From: Youxingia wuxianensis
Lineage (GTDB): Bacteria; Bacillota; Clostridia; Oscillospirales; Ruminococcaceae
DNA length: 64,000 nucleotides
Direction of reading: 5' to 3'
Assembly (NCBI RefSeq): GCF_014385085.1
Contig: NZ_JACRTD010000004.1
Span: 241,552 to 305,551, forward strand
In this document: positions 33,959 through 42,211 of the stretch, in pieces
Layout of the letters: each line of letters begins with the position of its first letter
Position numbering within the stretch: the first letter of the stretch is position 1
Position numbers and translations under genes: made by a program
The notes under the pieces: model-generated
Told to the model about the DNA's origin: nothing
Databases searched by the model: none
The model's input: only the letters and a program-made list of their open reading frames with translations

Positions 33959-35092
33959 TTATTCCTCTACTTTTTCACGAGGAACATAGATGTAGTTTTC
34001 AACATCGAAAGTATCGATGTTTTCCTGATCATATACTACCAGAGTGGAGTTAATCTCTTTTTCCACTTCTTTGCCCAGGACTACATAATCTTTGATCGCT
34101 TTGATAATATTGATACCCATTTCTTTGGAAGCGGTATCAACAGTACAGGTCAGCTCGCCTGCTTTGATGGATTCATAACCGTCTTTGGTGTTGTCGTAAC
34201 CAGCGATTTTGATCTGATCCAGCATGCCTTTGGCTTTTACCGCGGCAACTGCGCCCAGAGCCATTTCATCGTACATACCAAAGATAAAGTCGATATCCGG
34301 ATTAGCGGTAATGATATTTTCAGTTACAGTCTGGCCTTTTTCACGGGTCCAGTCAGCCGCCTGAGAAGCGACGATCTGCAGATTATCATGACCTTCCAAT
34401 GCGGATTTGAAGCCTTCCAAACGCTGGGTGTTCAGAACGCCCGGGAAACCTTCCAGTACAGCGATCTGTACGTCAGGGGTATCGCCGTATTCTTCCACTA
34501 CCCATTCGCCGATGCTCTTGCCCGCGTCAAACTGGGAGAAGCCTACGCTGGTGATATACCATTTGTCTTCCGGAGCCAGGGTAGCCATGTTAAACAGGAA
34601 TACCGGGATTCCCTTTTCCGCCGCCGCTTCAATATAAGGAAGCATCGCTTCTTCATTTTCAGTGGAGAGGGCGATCGCGTCTACATCCTGCTGCAGCAGA
34701 TTTTCAAGGATGTTGGTCTGCTCCTGGATGGTGGAGGTGTTGCTGGAAGGAGCCTGAACCAAAAACTCAGCGAATTCTTCGCCGCCGTTGCGGTCGATTT
34801 CTTCTTTACATCCGCTGATAACCATATCATACATGGTGTTCATAACAACCGGTACGAAAGCAATTTTAATGGGTTTTTCTTTTGTGGTCGGCGGCGGAGC
34901 CAAGCTTTCCGCTGCGCCATCGTCCGCAGGAGCCGCATCGTCTGCAGGAGCTGCATCGTCGGCGGGAGCCGCGTCGGAAGCGGGAGCGTCAGTAGACGGA
35001 GTGTCCGCTGCGGGAGCCTGATTGGATGTTTGACAAGCCGCCAGAGAGAGGGCCATTGTCAAAGCAAGTACTAAAGCCAATAATCTCTTCAT
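33959..35092 (-). CDS. Sugar ABC transporter substrate-binding lipoprotein (CUT2)
   Basis: 377 residues. Signal peptide with lipobox LAAC at about residue 20, then a low-complexity linker with repeated APADDA units (about residues 38-60), then a ribose-binding-type fold: KIAFVPVVMNTMYD, DAIALSTENEEAMLPYIEAA, FGMYDEMALGAVAAVKAKG and IKIAGYDNTKDGYESIKAG. It captures a sugar outside the cell for the CUT2 importer. AGGAGG precedes the ATG. First gene of the leftward operon, with a promoter about 80 bases upstream. Confidence 0.94.
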   Translation of the reverse strand: MKRLLALVLALTMALSLAACQTSNQAPAADTPSTDAPASDAAPADDAAPADDAAPADDGAAESLAPPPTTKEKPIKIAFVPVVMNTMYDMVISGCKEEIDRNGGEEFAEFLVQAPSSNTSTIQEQTNILENLLQQDVDAIALSTENEEAMLPYIEAAAEKGIPVFLFNMATLAPEDKWYITSVGFSQFDAGKSIGEWVVEEYGDTPDVQIAVLEGFPGVLNTQRLEGFKSALEGHDNLQIVASQAADWTREKGQTVTENIITANPDIDFIFGMYDEMALGAVAAVKAKGMLDQIKIAGYDNTKDGYESIKAGELTCTVDTASKEMGINIIKAIKDYVVLGKEVEKEINSTLVVYDQENIDTFDVENYIYVPREKVEE

Positions 35093-35170
35093 TTAAAATT
35101 TCCTCCTTTTTAATAAGCAGGGGTGTTTAAAACACGTATTTAAAACACCGCGCCCTGCTTTGTCCTACTC

Positions 35171-35199
35171 ATTATAGATGACATCTCCCTCCGCTTCAA
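35171..35199 (-). promoter_or_regulatory. Promoter of the CUT2 transporter operon
   Basis: On the minus strand TTGAAG and TATAAT with a 17-base spacer. The leader then contains an imperfect hairpin (AGCAGGG and GTGTTT arms with AAACAC and CCCTGCT, about 35118-35160) before the ribosome site. Confidence 0.68.
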
Positions 35200-35296
35200 T
35201 GCGCCCCTTTTAAGATTTAGGGGGGTGATTTTAACATCTTTTTATTCATTTTTTTCTTTTGTTCCAACAATTTTATTTATTTTTTGTGCAGCATGT

Positions 35297-35330
35297 ATAA
35301 AAAGCCATCCGGTCGATTGGACCGGATGGC
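35297..35330 (-). terminator. Terminator of the Gfo/Idh gene
   Basis: GCCATCCGGTC and GACCGGATGGC form an 11-pair stem; on the minus strand TTTTTATA follows. Confidence 0.88.
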
Positions 35331-35337
35331 GGTTAAA

Positions 35338-36435
35338 TTATATTAAATTTTCCTCGATAAAGGCCCGCGGCCTTTCACACCGGCTTTCCAGCGAAATAAA
35401 CCGGCTGTCCTGCCCGCTGCGGTGGAACCCTTCCATAATCTCCAGCACATGCAGCCCCAGCCGCCCGCCGGCCCTGGCGGGCTCTCCCCGTTTTATCGCC
35501 AGCGCCATTTCAGTCAGCCCCAATCCCCGGCTGTTTTCCCAATACTGATTTGCCATTGAAACCTGCCCGGGCGTGGGATCCACGGCGCTTCGGAGGAGCA
35601 CCGGTCCCTGGTAGGTGTTGGGGTCAGGCCCCACTATAGTGCCTTGAGTTCCATAAATCTCCAAAAAGGGCAAAGGGGTTTCCCACACATCAAACGTGGT
35701 AATAACCGTGGCCACCGCCCCTGTTTCAAAACGGATGGTCCCGGTGATATGGGTGGGTACCTCCACCGGAATGGACTGTCCTTTTCTGGGTCCGCACAGG
35801 ATAGTGCGCGTCTCAAATCCCCGGCTAGTCATGGCCGCTACCTCTTTGGCCGGGCCCAGCAGGGAAACCAGCGCCGAAATATAATACGGCCCCATATCAA
35901 ACATCGGCCCGCCGCCGGTGAGATAATAAAAATCCGGATTTTGATGGGCTCCTTCCCAGCCGTGGCTCATCATAAACGCGGTGGCCGCCAGCGGTTTTCC
36001 AATGGCCCCGTCATCAATCAGCTTACGGCAGGTCTGCAGTCCCGCCCCCAGGAAGGTATCGGTGGCGCAACCGATATACAGGCCTCTTTTTTCCGCCAGT
36101 TCCAAAAGCCGCTTGCCTTGGGCATAGCTTAAGGACAGGGGCTTTTCCGTATAAATATGCTTTCCGCCCAAAAGCGCTTTTTCGCATATTTCAAAATGGA
36201 CCCGAGGGGTGGTTAAATTCAATAAGATATCAATTTGCGGGGAATCGATCATCTCCTGGGCGGACATCACCTTTGGAATATGGTATTTCTCCGCCTGAGC
36301 CGCGGCCCTGTCCTGGGAAAGGTCGGAAACCGCCATCACCTGGACAGCATGGCCGAACCGCCCGGTCAGGTTGGTCAGGTAGATGTCGCTGATCATCCCG
36401 CAGCCTACAACGCCAATTCTTGTTTTTTCCATCAT
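35338..36435 (-). CDS. Gfo/Idh/MocA family oxidoreductase
   Basis: 365 residues. The N-terminal Rossmann fold has GVVGCGMISDIYL, and EKPLSLSYAQG carries the conserved EKP near residue 97; the C-terminal half is the usual beta-sheet substrate domain with GGGPMFDMGPYYISAL. Such enzymes oxidise or reduce sugars and inositols with NAD(P). ATG at 36435 (or 36432) follows GAAGGGAAG; the 39 residues read upstream are rejected. It has its own terminator and precedes the CUT2 transporter-lactonase operon on the same strand. Oxidation of the imported sugar to a lactone, opened by the lactonase, is an attractive inference. Confidence 0.92.
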   Translation of the reverse strand: MMEKTRIGVVGCGMISDIYLTNLTGRFGHAVQVMAVSDLSQDRAAAQAEKYHIPKVMSAQEMIDSPQIDILLNLTTPRVHFEICEKALLGGKHIYTEKPLSLSYAQGKRLLELAEKRGLYIGCATDTFLGAGLQTCRKLIDDGAIGKPLAATAFMMSHGWEGAHQNPDFYYLTGGGPMFDMGPYYISALVSLLGPAKEVAAMTSRGFETRTILCGPRKGQSIPVEVPTHITGTIRFETGAVATVITTFDVWETPLPFLEIYGTQGTIVGPDPNTYQGPVLLRSAVDPTPGQVSMANQYWENSRGLGLTEMALAIKRGEPARAGGRLGLHVLEIMEGFHRSGQDSRFISLESRCERPRAFIEENLI

Positions 36436-36608
36436 AAGATCTTCCCTTCTGTCATAGTTTGTGTGCCCCTGTTTACAGGCAGAACTATAGCCCCCTGCGA
36501 TCATCGGGAACACAGCCTGTTTTCCGATGATCGGGAGCCGGCATACAAACATATCAGGGAATTCTCATCCATATCATTATTTTATCATGCCCGCGGGGCA
36601 ATGTCCAG

Positions 36609-36647
36609 AAAAAAAGCCGGAAGACCCTCTGGTCTCCCGGCTTTTTT
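36609..36647. terminator. Terminator of the lipoprotein gene
   Basis: AAAGCCGG with inner AGACC/GGTCT and CCGGCTTT form a stem flanked by A-runs and T-runs, so it can work in both directions. Confidence 0.85.
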
Positions 36648-37435
36648 CAATTTTCTGTCCCTACAGGCGCAGGCAGTCCGGAAACTCCCTCCTCATAAGG
36701 CCACACTTCCCAGGCGGTGGACTGGGGAGGAAGGCTTCTGGTGGAAGCCGGGTCATGAAAAACCGCTACCTTTTTGCCTACATAGGCGGCGGTGCTGTCT
36801 TCAGGCGCCAGATAAAATTGGGTGCTTTGATCATAATGAAACAGATATTCTCCGCCGCCGTCCAAAATGCTTTCCACCAGCAAATCCCCTTGGGAGGCAT
36901 TCTGCGGATCAGAAGTCGCTTGCGTTATCGTGCCGCAAAACAAAACAAGCTCCGGAGCAGGCAGCTTGTTTACCGCCGCGGCGGTTACCAGAGGAATCTG
37001 GTCTTGGGAGGTCTGGGGAATTTCTCCCCCATAATATACCTCCAGATAAGTACCGTTTCCTATCTGCTCACTTTCGTCATAACCCAGCTGAGTGGCGCTG
37101 TCCAGGGCGACCTGAAGCCTGGGCGCGCCGAAGTCTACCCCTTCCAGCTGATTTAAAATCCAAACGGTGCGGCCCTGATCGTCCACGGCAAAATCTTCCA
37201 CAACTCCCCGGTACATTCCCGCGTCCGCCACATACAGGCGTTCTTGACTGCCGGCGGTTTCCTCCTCAAGGGGCTCTTCCTCTTGGGAAGAGGGCGCTTC
37301 TTGGGAGGACGCCTGGGAAGAGCCGGCGGCGCTGTTTTCCTCTTCTGGAGCGGCGGTCTGACCGGCGCAGCCCACCATTCCCAAAACTATCGCCGCGCCC
37401 AGCAGCAGGGCATACATCTTTCTTTGTAAACTCAT
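36647..37435 (-). CDS. Hypothetical lipoprotein
   Basis: 262 residues. The signal peptide ends in lipobox MVGC (about residue 23). A Ser/Glu/Gln-rich linker (about residues 28-62) follows, then a compact domain of about 190 residues with many beta-strand-like stretches and no recognised motif. It should be anchored outside the cell membrane. AGGAGAG precedes the ATG. It stands alone, divergent from the EndoQ-UvrD gene and closed by a terminator. I do not recognise its family. Confidence 0.75.
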   Translation of the reverse strand: MSLQRKMYALLLGAAIVLGMVGCAGQTAAPEEENSAAGSSQASSQEAPSSQEEEPLEEETAGSQERLYVADAGMYRGVVEDFAVDDQGRTVWILNQLEGVDFGAPRLQVALDSATQLGYDESEQIGNGTYLEVYYGGEIPQTSQDQIPLVTAAAVNKLPAPELVLFCGTITQATSDPQNASQGDLLVESILDGGGEYLFHYDQSTQFYLAPEDSTAAYVGKKVAVFHDPASTRSLPPQSTAWEVWPYEEGVSGLPAPVGTEN

Positions 37436-37519
37436 ATGTTCATTCTCTCCTATCTTGTTCTCAACCTATTGCTTTTGTCTGTAAAGACGTTCATATAGTG
37501 CGCCGAATTTTCAGAATTC

Positions 37520-37548
37520 TTGCATCCCGAAAAAAAAGAGGGTATGAT
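37520..37548 (+). promoter_or_regulatory. Promoter of the EndoQ-UvrD gene
   Basis: TTGCAT and TATGAT with a 17-base spacer, 33 bases before the start codon. Confidence 0.6.
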
Positions 37549-37580
37549 AGTATTATTAAAAAACAGATGAGGGAAACGCC

Positions 37581-40500
37581 ATGTTTATTGCTGATCTACA
37601 TACCCATTCCAAGTATTCCCGCGCCACCAGCCGGGAATGTATCCCGGAATATCTGGATCTGTGGGCCCGCCGCAAGGGGATCGATCTGATTGGAACCGGG
37701 GATTTTACTCATCCTGCTTGGCGCCAGGAGCTAAAAGAAAAGCTCACCCCTGCCGGTCAGGGGTTATATCAGCTGAAAAAAGAGTTTGTTCTGCCGGATG
37801 ATACCGCCGGCGCAGGCGCTTCGCCTCATTTTATCCTCAGCGGGGAAATCAGCTGTATCTATAAAAAGAACGGCCGGGTGCGCAAGGTGCACAATGTGAT
37901 TTTGCTCCCCTGCCTGGAGGCGGCCGAGATCCTTTCAAAAAAACTGGAGAGAATTGGAAATATCCATTCGGATGGGCGGCCGATTTTAGGCTTGGACAGC
38001 CGGGATTTGCTGGAGATTGCTCTGGAAACCTGTCCTCAGGCAATTTTTATCCCCGCCCATATCTGGACGCCTCATTTCTCTTTGTTTGGAGCGTTTTCCG
38101 GGTTTAATACCATAGAGGAGTGTTATGAGGATCTCACCCCTTATATCCACGCCTTGGAAACCGGTCTCTCTTCCGATCCCCCTATGAACTGGCGGCTGTC
38201 CGCTTTGGACCGTTTCACCCTAATTTCCAATTCGGACGCCCATTCTCCCCAAAAACTGGGGCGGGAAGCCAACATATTTGATCTGCCGCTGTCTTATGAC
38301 GGTCTGGCTCAGGCGCTGCGGGACAAAGAAGGGTTTATGGGGACGATTGAGTTTTTTCCAGAGGAAGGAAAATATCATTTGGACGGCCATCGAAAATGCA
38401 GCGTCTGTCTTTCCCCTTCCCAAACCGCATCTCAAAACGGCCGGTGCCCGGTATGTGGGGGCAAGCTGACCATCGGGGTCCTGCACCGGGTGGAGGAACT
38501 GGCCGACCGGGAGGAAGGATTTGTCCCTGAAAATTCCAGGCCTTATGAAAGCCTCGTGCCCCTGCCGGAAGTGATCGCCGCCTCCACCGGTCTTACCCCC
38601 ATCAGCAAAAAGGTGAATACATGGTATGGGGCGATGCTCCAAACTCTGGGGCCGGAGTTTTATATTCTGCGGCAGGCCCCTTTGGAGGAAATTCAGCGGT
38701 TCGCCGGTCCCTGTATCACCGAAGGGGTGCGCCGAGTGCGGGCCGGGGAAATCACGGCTCTTCCCGGGTATGACGGAGAGTTTGGAAAAATCCAGATTTT
38801 ATCCCCTGAGGAAGTCGAAGCTTTTTCGGGACAGACAAGTCTGTTCGGCGTTCCTGCTGCAAAAAAGAAAATCATTTCCAAACCCTCTCCACTCAAAAAG
38901 GAAAAAAGCGCCCCAAAAGAGAACAAGGACGCTAAGGCTCCCTCCCTTCTTTTTGGCTTAAACGACCAGCAGCAGGCGGCGGTCAACAGCACCTCTCCTG
39001 TTACTGCGGTTATTGCCGGGCCGGGTACCGGCAAAACTAAGACCCTAATCGCCCGGATCGCCCATTTGATCCAGGAAGAAAAGGTTCCCGCGTCCCGGAT
39101 TACCGCCGTTACTTTTACCAACAAAGCCGCCCAGGAAATGCGCCAGCGGCTGGACGTTCATTTTCAAGGGAGGCGCGCGGCCAAAAACGTCACTATCGGA
39201 ACCTTTCACAGCGTATGTTTGGAGCTGCTGGGGGATGTGAACATCCTGGGGGACGCGGACGCTTTGACCCTGGCTCATCAGGTCCTTCAGGAATGTGGAC
39301 TTAAGCTGTCTGCCAGGAAATTCTTATCCCTGGTTTCCCAGAGAAAAAACGGCGTTTGCACGGAACATTCTCCCCTGACGGACAGCGCTTATGAAGCCTA
39401 TGAAGAAAAACTGGCCCAGTACCAGGTGCTGGATTATGACGATATTCTGCTCTGTGCCCTTGCCCTGCTGCGGCAGGGCAAAGAAACCCGCACGTCTTTT
39501 ACCCATCTTTTGGTGGATGAGTTTCAGGATACGAACCCTTTGCAGTTCCAGCTGATAAACGCTTTCAGCCAGCAGAGTAAAAGCCTGTTTGTTATCGGCG
39601 ATCCGGATCAGTCCATTTATGGCTTCCGAGGCGCCGGTGCCCAGTGCTTTGAGCGCCTGGCCCAGGAGCGTCCCGATTTGGAAACCATCTATTTGTCAGA
39701 AAATTACCGTTCTACCCCCCAAATTCTAAGCTGCGCCCTGCCGGTCATCGCTAACAATCACGAAGGAGTTTCCCCTCATTTGACCGCCCAGCGGCCGGCG
39801 GGGGCAAAGGTTTCTTTTGTAAGGGCCGGCGACGAATTTCAGGAAGCGCTTTTTATCGCCAAAGAAATCAACCGGATGGTCGGCGGTATTGATATGCTGG
39901 ACAGCCAGTCTCTAGCCGGAGGCAAACGGGAATTTTCCCGTCCCATGGCCTTTTGTGATATTGCTGTGCTTTATCGGACGCACCGGCAGGCGCAGCTGCT
40001 GGAAAAATGCCTTTCCATTGAGGGAATCCCTTATGTGCTCACCGGCCGGGAAGATTTTCTGTGCGAGCCCTTGATCCGGGGGAGCGTCGGCTTCTTCCGC
40101 TTTCTGATGAACTCAGGAGACCTGCTTTCTCTTTACGCCTGCCTAACGGAAGTGATGGGTCTGTCCCAAAAACAAGCGGAGGAAGTCACGGACAAATTTA
40201 AAAAAACCGGGAGTTTTCCCCAACAGACGCCTCCGCCTGCTGGAATGGAAAAATTTCTTTCCCTCTATGAGAAATTTTCCCAAAAGGCAAACAGGGAAAA
40301 GCCTCAAAAGCTTCTGGAGGCCTGGGCACAGGATACCGGACTGGCGGAGGATCCCTCCTTGGAAAAGCTTATCAATATTTCTGTTTTTTATAAGGAGCTG
40401 GCTCCTTTTCTGCGGGCGCTGGCCCTGGGCGGCGAGGGAGACGTCCATCGCAGCGCGGCCAGAAGATATTTTTCCGACGCGGTATCCCTCGCCACTCTCC

Positions 40501-40772
40501 ATGGAGCCAAAGGGCTGGAATTTCCGGTGGTTTTTTTATGCGGAGTCAAACGAGGCGTTCTTCCTTTCCAGCTTCCTGACAGGGAAAGCGATCTTTCGGA
40601 AGAGCGGCGCTTATTCTATGTGGGGATGACCCGCGCTCAGGAAGAGCTGATTTTATTATCCCCTGGAACCCCTTCCTTGTTTTTGGACGAGCTGCCTGCG
40701 CAGGAACTTTCTTTTGAACAGGCAAGGGAATGGAAAGAACCTTCCAGCGGAAAACAATTAAGCCTCTTTTAA
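37581..40772 (+). CDS. EndoQ-like PHP nuclease fused to UvrD/Rep helicase
   Basis: 1063 residues. Residues 1-410 match endonuclease Q: a PHP domain (DLHTHSKYSRA, GTGDFTHP, FIPAHIWTPHFS, SNSDAHSPQKLG) and a four-Cys zinc finger (CSVC...CPVCGG, about residues 272-293). EndoQ nicks DNA 5' of deaminated bases. A charged linker (about 425-455) leads to an SF1A helicase: GPGTGKTKT (about 479), TFTNKAAQEM, GTFHSVC, VDEFQDTNP (about 646), GDPDQSIYGFRGA, SENYRSTPQIL and VGMTRAQEELIL. All helicase motifs are intact. A single polypeptide could nick at uracil or hypoxanthine and unwind from the nick. Monocistronic with its own promoter and terminator. Confidence 0.93.
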   Translation: MFIADLHTHSKYSRATSRECIPEYLDLWARRKGIDLIGTGDFTHPAWRQELKEKLTPAGQGLYQLKKEFVLPDDTAGAGASPHFILSGEISCIYKKNGRVRKVHNVILLPCLEAAEILSKKLERIGNIHSDGRPILGLDSRDLLEIALETCPQAIFIPAHIWTPHFSLFGAFSGFNTIEECYEDLTPYIHALETGLSSDPPMNWRLSALDRFTLISNSDAHSPQKLGREANIFDLPLSYDGLAQALRDKEGFMGTIEFFPEEGKYHLDGHRKCSVCLSPSQTASQNGRCPVCGGKLTIGVLHRVEELADREEGFVPENSRPYESLVPLPEVIAASTGLTPISKKVNTWYGAMLQTLGPEFYILRQAPLEEIQRFAGPCITEGVRRVRAGEITALPGYDGEFGKIQILSPEEVEAFSGQTSLFGVPAAKKKIISKPSPLKKEKSAPKENKDAKAPSLLFGLNDQQQAAVNSTSPVTAVIAGPGTGKTKTLIARIAHLIQEEKVPASRITAVTFTNKAAQEMRQRLDVHFQGRRAAKNVTIGTFHSVCLELLGDVNILGDADALTLAHQVLQECGLKLSARKFLSLVSQRKNGVCTEHSPLTDSAYEAYEEKLAQYQVLDYDDILLCALALLRQGKETRTSFTHLLVDEFQDTNPLQFQLINAFSQQSKSLFVIGDPDQSIYGFRGAGAQCFERLAQERPDLETIYLSENYRSTPQILSCALPVIANNHEGVSPHLTAQRPAGAKVSFVRAGDEFQEALFIAKEINRMVGGIDMLDSQSLAGGKREFSRPMAFCDIAVLYRTHRQAQLLEKCLSIEGIPYVLTGREDFLCEPLIRGSVGFFRFLMNSGDLLSLYACLTEVMGLSQKQAEEVTDKFKKTGSFPQQTPPPAGMEKFLSLYEKFSQKANREKPQKLLEAWAQDTGLAEDPSLEKLINISVFYKELAPFLRALALGGEGDVHRSAARRYFSDAVSLATLHGAKGLEFPVVFLCGVKRGVLPFQLPDRESDLSEERRLFYVGMTRAQEELILLSPGTPSLFLDELPAQELSFEQAREWKEPSSGKQLSLF

Positions 40773-40773
40773 A

Positions 40774-40812
40774 AAAACAGCCGGGGCCTTTCGGCCCCGG
40801 CTGTTTTTCACT
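40774..40812 (+). terminator. Terminator of the EndoQ-UvrD gene
   Basis: ACAGCCGGGGCC and GGCCCCGGCTGT form a 12-pair stem, followed by TTTTT. Confidence 0.92.
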
Positions 40813-40964
40813 TTTTATTTTCGCAATATAGGTCTCTATCATGGTTGCTTCTCTGCCCGCAGGCGGCCTGAGCAACGCATATCGTTCGCTAAACATTGCC
40901 TACTACAAAGAACAAAGGATTTACCGTAAACGGAAAATAAATTATATATTTGGATTTTTTCATA

Positions 40965-41297
40965 TCAGTCACCCCATATCAGCTCTGAATTTTCAGCAAT
41001 AGCAGCATAGCTAATCACCGATCCGTCTAATTTAAATTCACCATAATATATCTGATCAATTTCATCTTTTTCCCCTAAACAAAAGGTATCTTTAAAATCA
41101 TCTTTTTCAAAAATTGGTTGAATATATTTTGACCACGGTGTTTCGTAATAGTAAAATATTGCTATATTTTTTTCCTTTCCATTGATTGTTGCTTTTGAGG
41201 GCGCAAGAGATACTGTTCCTCCTAAATTTTCGTCTTGATAGGTAGCATAAAGTTTACCATCCGCTATTGTATTTGCTGAAGAATTACAAGCAAACAA
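40965..41297 (-). pseudogene. 5'-truncated lipoprotein gene remnant
   Basis: About 110 residues of open frame with no ribosome site. The reading begins LFACNSSANT, which looks like the end of a lipoprotein signal, but the codon directly before it is a stop (TAG) and the signal peptide is missing. The rest is a soluble, A+T-rich, beta-type sequence with no recognised family. I read it as a gene that lost its 5' end during the rearrangements visible between here and tRNA-Leu. An expressed short protein from the TTG at 41297 is less likely. Confidence 0.5.
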
Positions 41298-41329
41298 CTA
41301 TTTAAAAATAATGGAATAGAAGTATTCGC

Positions 41330-41697
41330 CCGCAGGCTCACGCTTGCGGGCTTTTTATTTTCCGGTGAGATTATTCCTCACCTTTCGGTGACACTTCTGC
41401 GACAAGGCTGTTTTATTGGTTATTTCGGTACAAGTGTCGTAATGGTGTCGTAAATTAATACTAAAACAACAATCCCAAGAAAAGAGAAAACCCGCCTTAC
41501 ATAGCCTAAACTGGCTTGTAAAGCGGGGCTTTGCGTGTCCACCGGAGATAAAAAAGACGCCTCGCGCCGCAGGCAGGCCCGCAAAAGGTTGATAGCGGCA
41601 GGGAACCGCCGCGAGGGCGTTTACAACCGAGCAGGCGAGCCGAGCGTGACCTTTTGCGGAAAAGGAGGAGCAGCGGCATGAGCGCGCTGCGATTTTT
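41330..41697. other. Non-coding remnant of integrative element beside tRNA-Leu
   Basis: No gene is evident in this stretch. It contains a CCCGCA/TGCGGG hairpin with T-run (about 41330-41358), two close GTGTCGTAA motifs (about 41440), and a GC-rich block with GCGCCGCAGGC, CGGCAGGGAACCGCCG and CGGCATGAGCGCGCTGC that resembles the border sequences of clostridial conjugative elements. Its location directly next to tRNA-Leu fits the end of an element that once integrated there. Confidence 0.4.
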
Positions 41698-41702
41698 TCA
41701 AT

Positions 41703-41737
41703 AAAAAATCGGAGCAAGCGATATGAAGCTTGCTCCG
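41703..41737 (-). terminator. Terminator of tRNA-Leu
   Basis: CGGAGCAAGC and GCTTGCTCCG form a ten-pair stem; on the minus strand TTTTTTAT follows. Confidence 0.88.
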
Positions 41738-41740
41738 ACG

Positions 41741-41828
41741 TGGTGCGGATAACAGGACTTGAACCTGCATGAAGTTGCCCTCACTAGAACCTGAATCTAG
41801 CGCGTCTGCCAATTCCGCCATATCCGCA
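41741..41828 (-). tRNA. tRNA-Leu, anticodon CAG
   Basis: On the minus strand the acceptor TGCGGAT pairs with ATCCGCA, and CCA is encoded. The anticodon stem CTAGA/TCTAG holds the loop TTCAGGT with anticodon CAG. The long variable arm (GTGAGGGCAACTTCAT) and GGTTCAAGTCC T-loop are as expected for a class II leucine tRNA. A strong promoter lies 33 bases upstream and a terminator follows at once. Confidence 0.95.
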
Positions 41829-41860
41829 TACTTTATTTTCAAGGATAATCATGCTTGATT

Positions 41861-41889
41861 ATTATATCATCCCCCGTCAAGCTTGTCAA
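41861..41889 (-). promoter_or_regulatory. Promoter of tRNA-Leu
   Basis: On the minus strand perfect TTGACA and TATAAT boxes are separated by 17 bases. Confidence 0.88.
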
Positions 41890-42211
41890 TACAAAATCTT
41901 GCGGTATCATCCAGCAAAGATTTTCGGTTTTCGCTCCGCAGAAAGTCTATTTTTCAAGTATTTGAAGGCCATCGCACAGAAGGCCCGAAAATTTAATTTT
42001 CTTGCTCTTTTAAAAGAAATCCGGTATTGGGGGAACCCATAAAATACATATCTCCCCAGCTTCGACAGTCAGAAAGGAGATCCTTTCCAGCGGTTTTGGA
42101 GGGTGTGAACGGCCGTCCGACGGTAAAAAGGGACTGGCTCGCCTCATCCGCTTTTTAGACTGGCGGCCGGCCCCTTTTTCTCAATCTAAAGGTCCTTATC
42201 TCTTTTCTGTT
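41890..42211. other. Intergenic stretch between tRNA-Leu and apgM
   Basis: No gene is supported. At about 42136-42178 an imperfect hairpin (AAAAAGGG..GGC..CGCC with GGCGG..GGCC..CCTTTTT) may terminate the leftward apgM transcript. The rest shows no feature I can name. Confidence 0.45.

Noticed and set aside
36235..37689. 484-residue open frame across three genes
   Set aside because: It overlaps the Gfo/Idh start, the lipoprotein gene and the EndoQ start; no family resemblance and Pro/Arg/Cys-rich composition.
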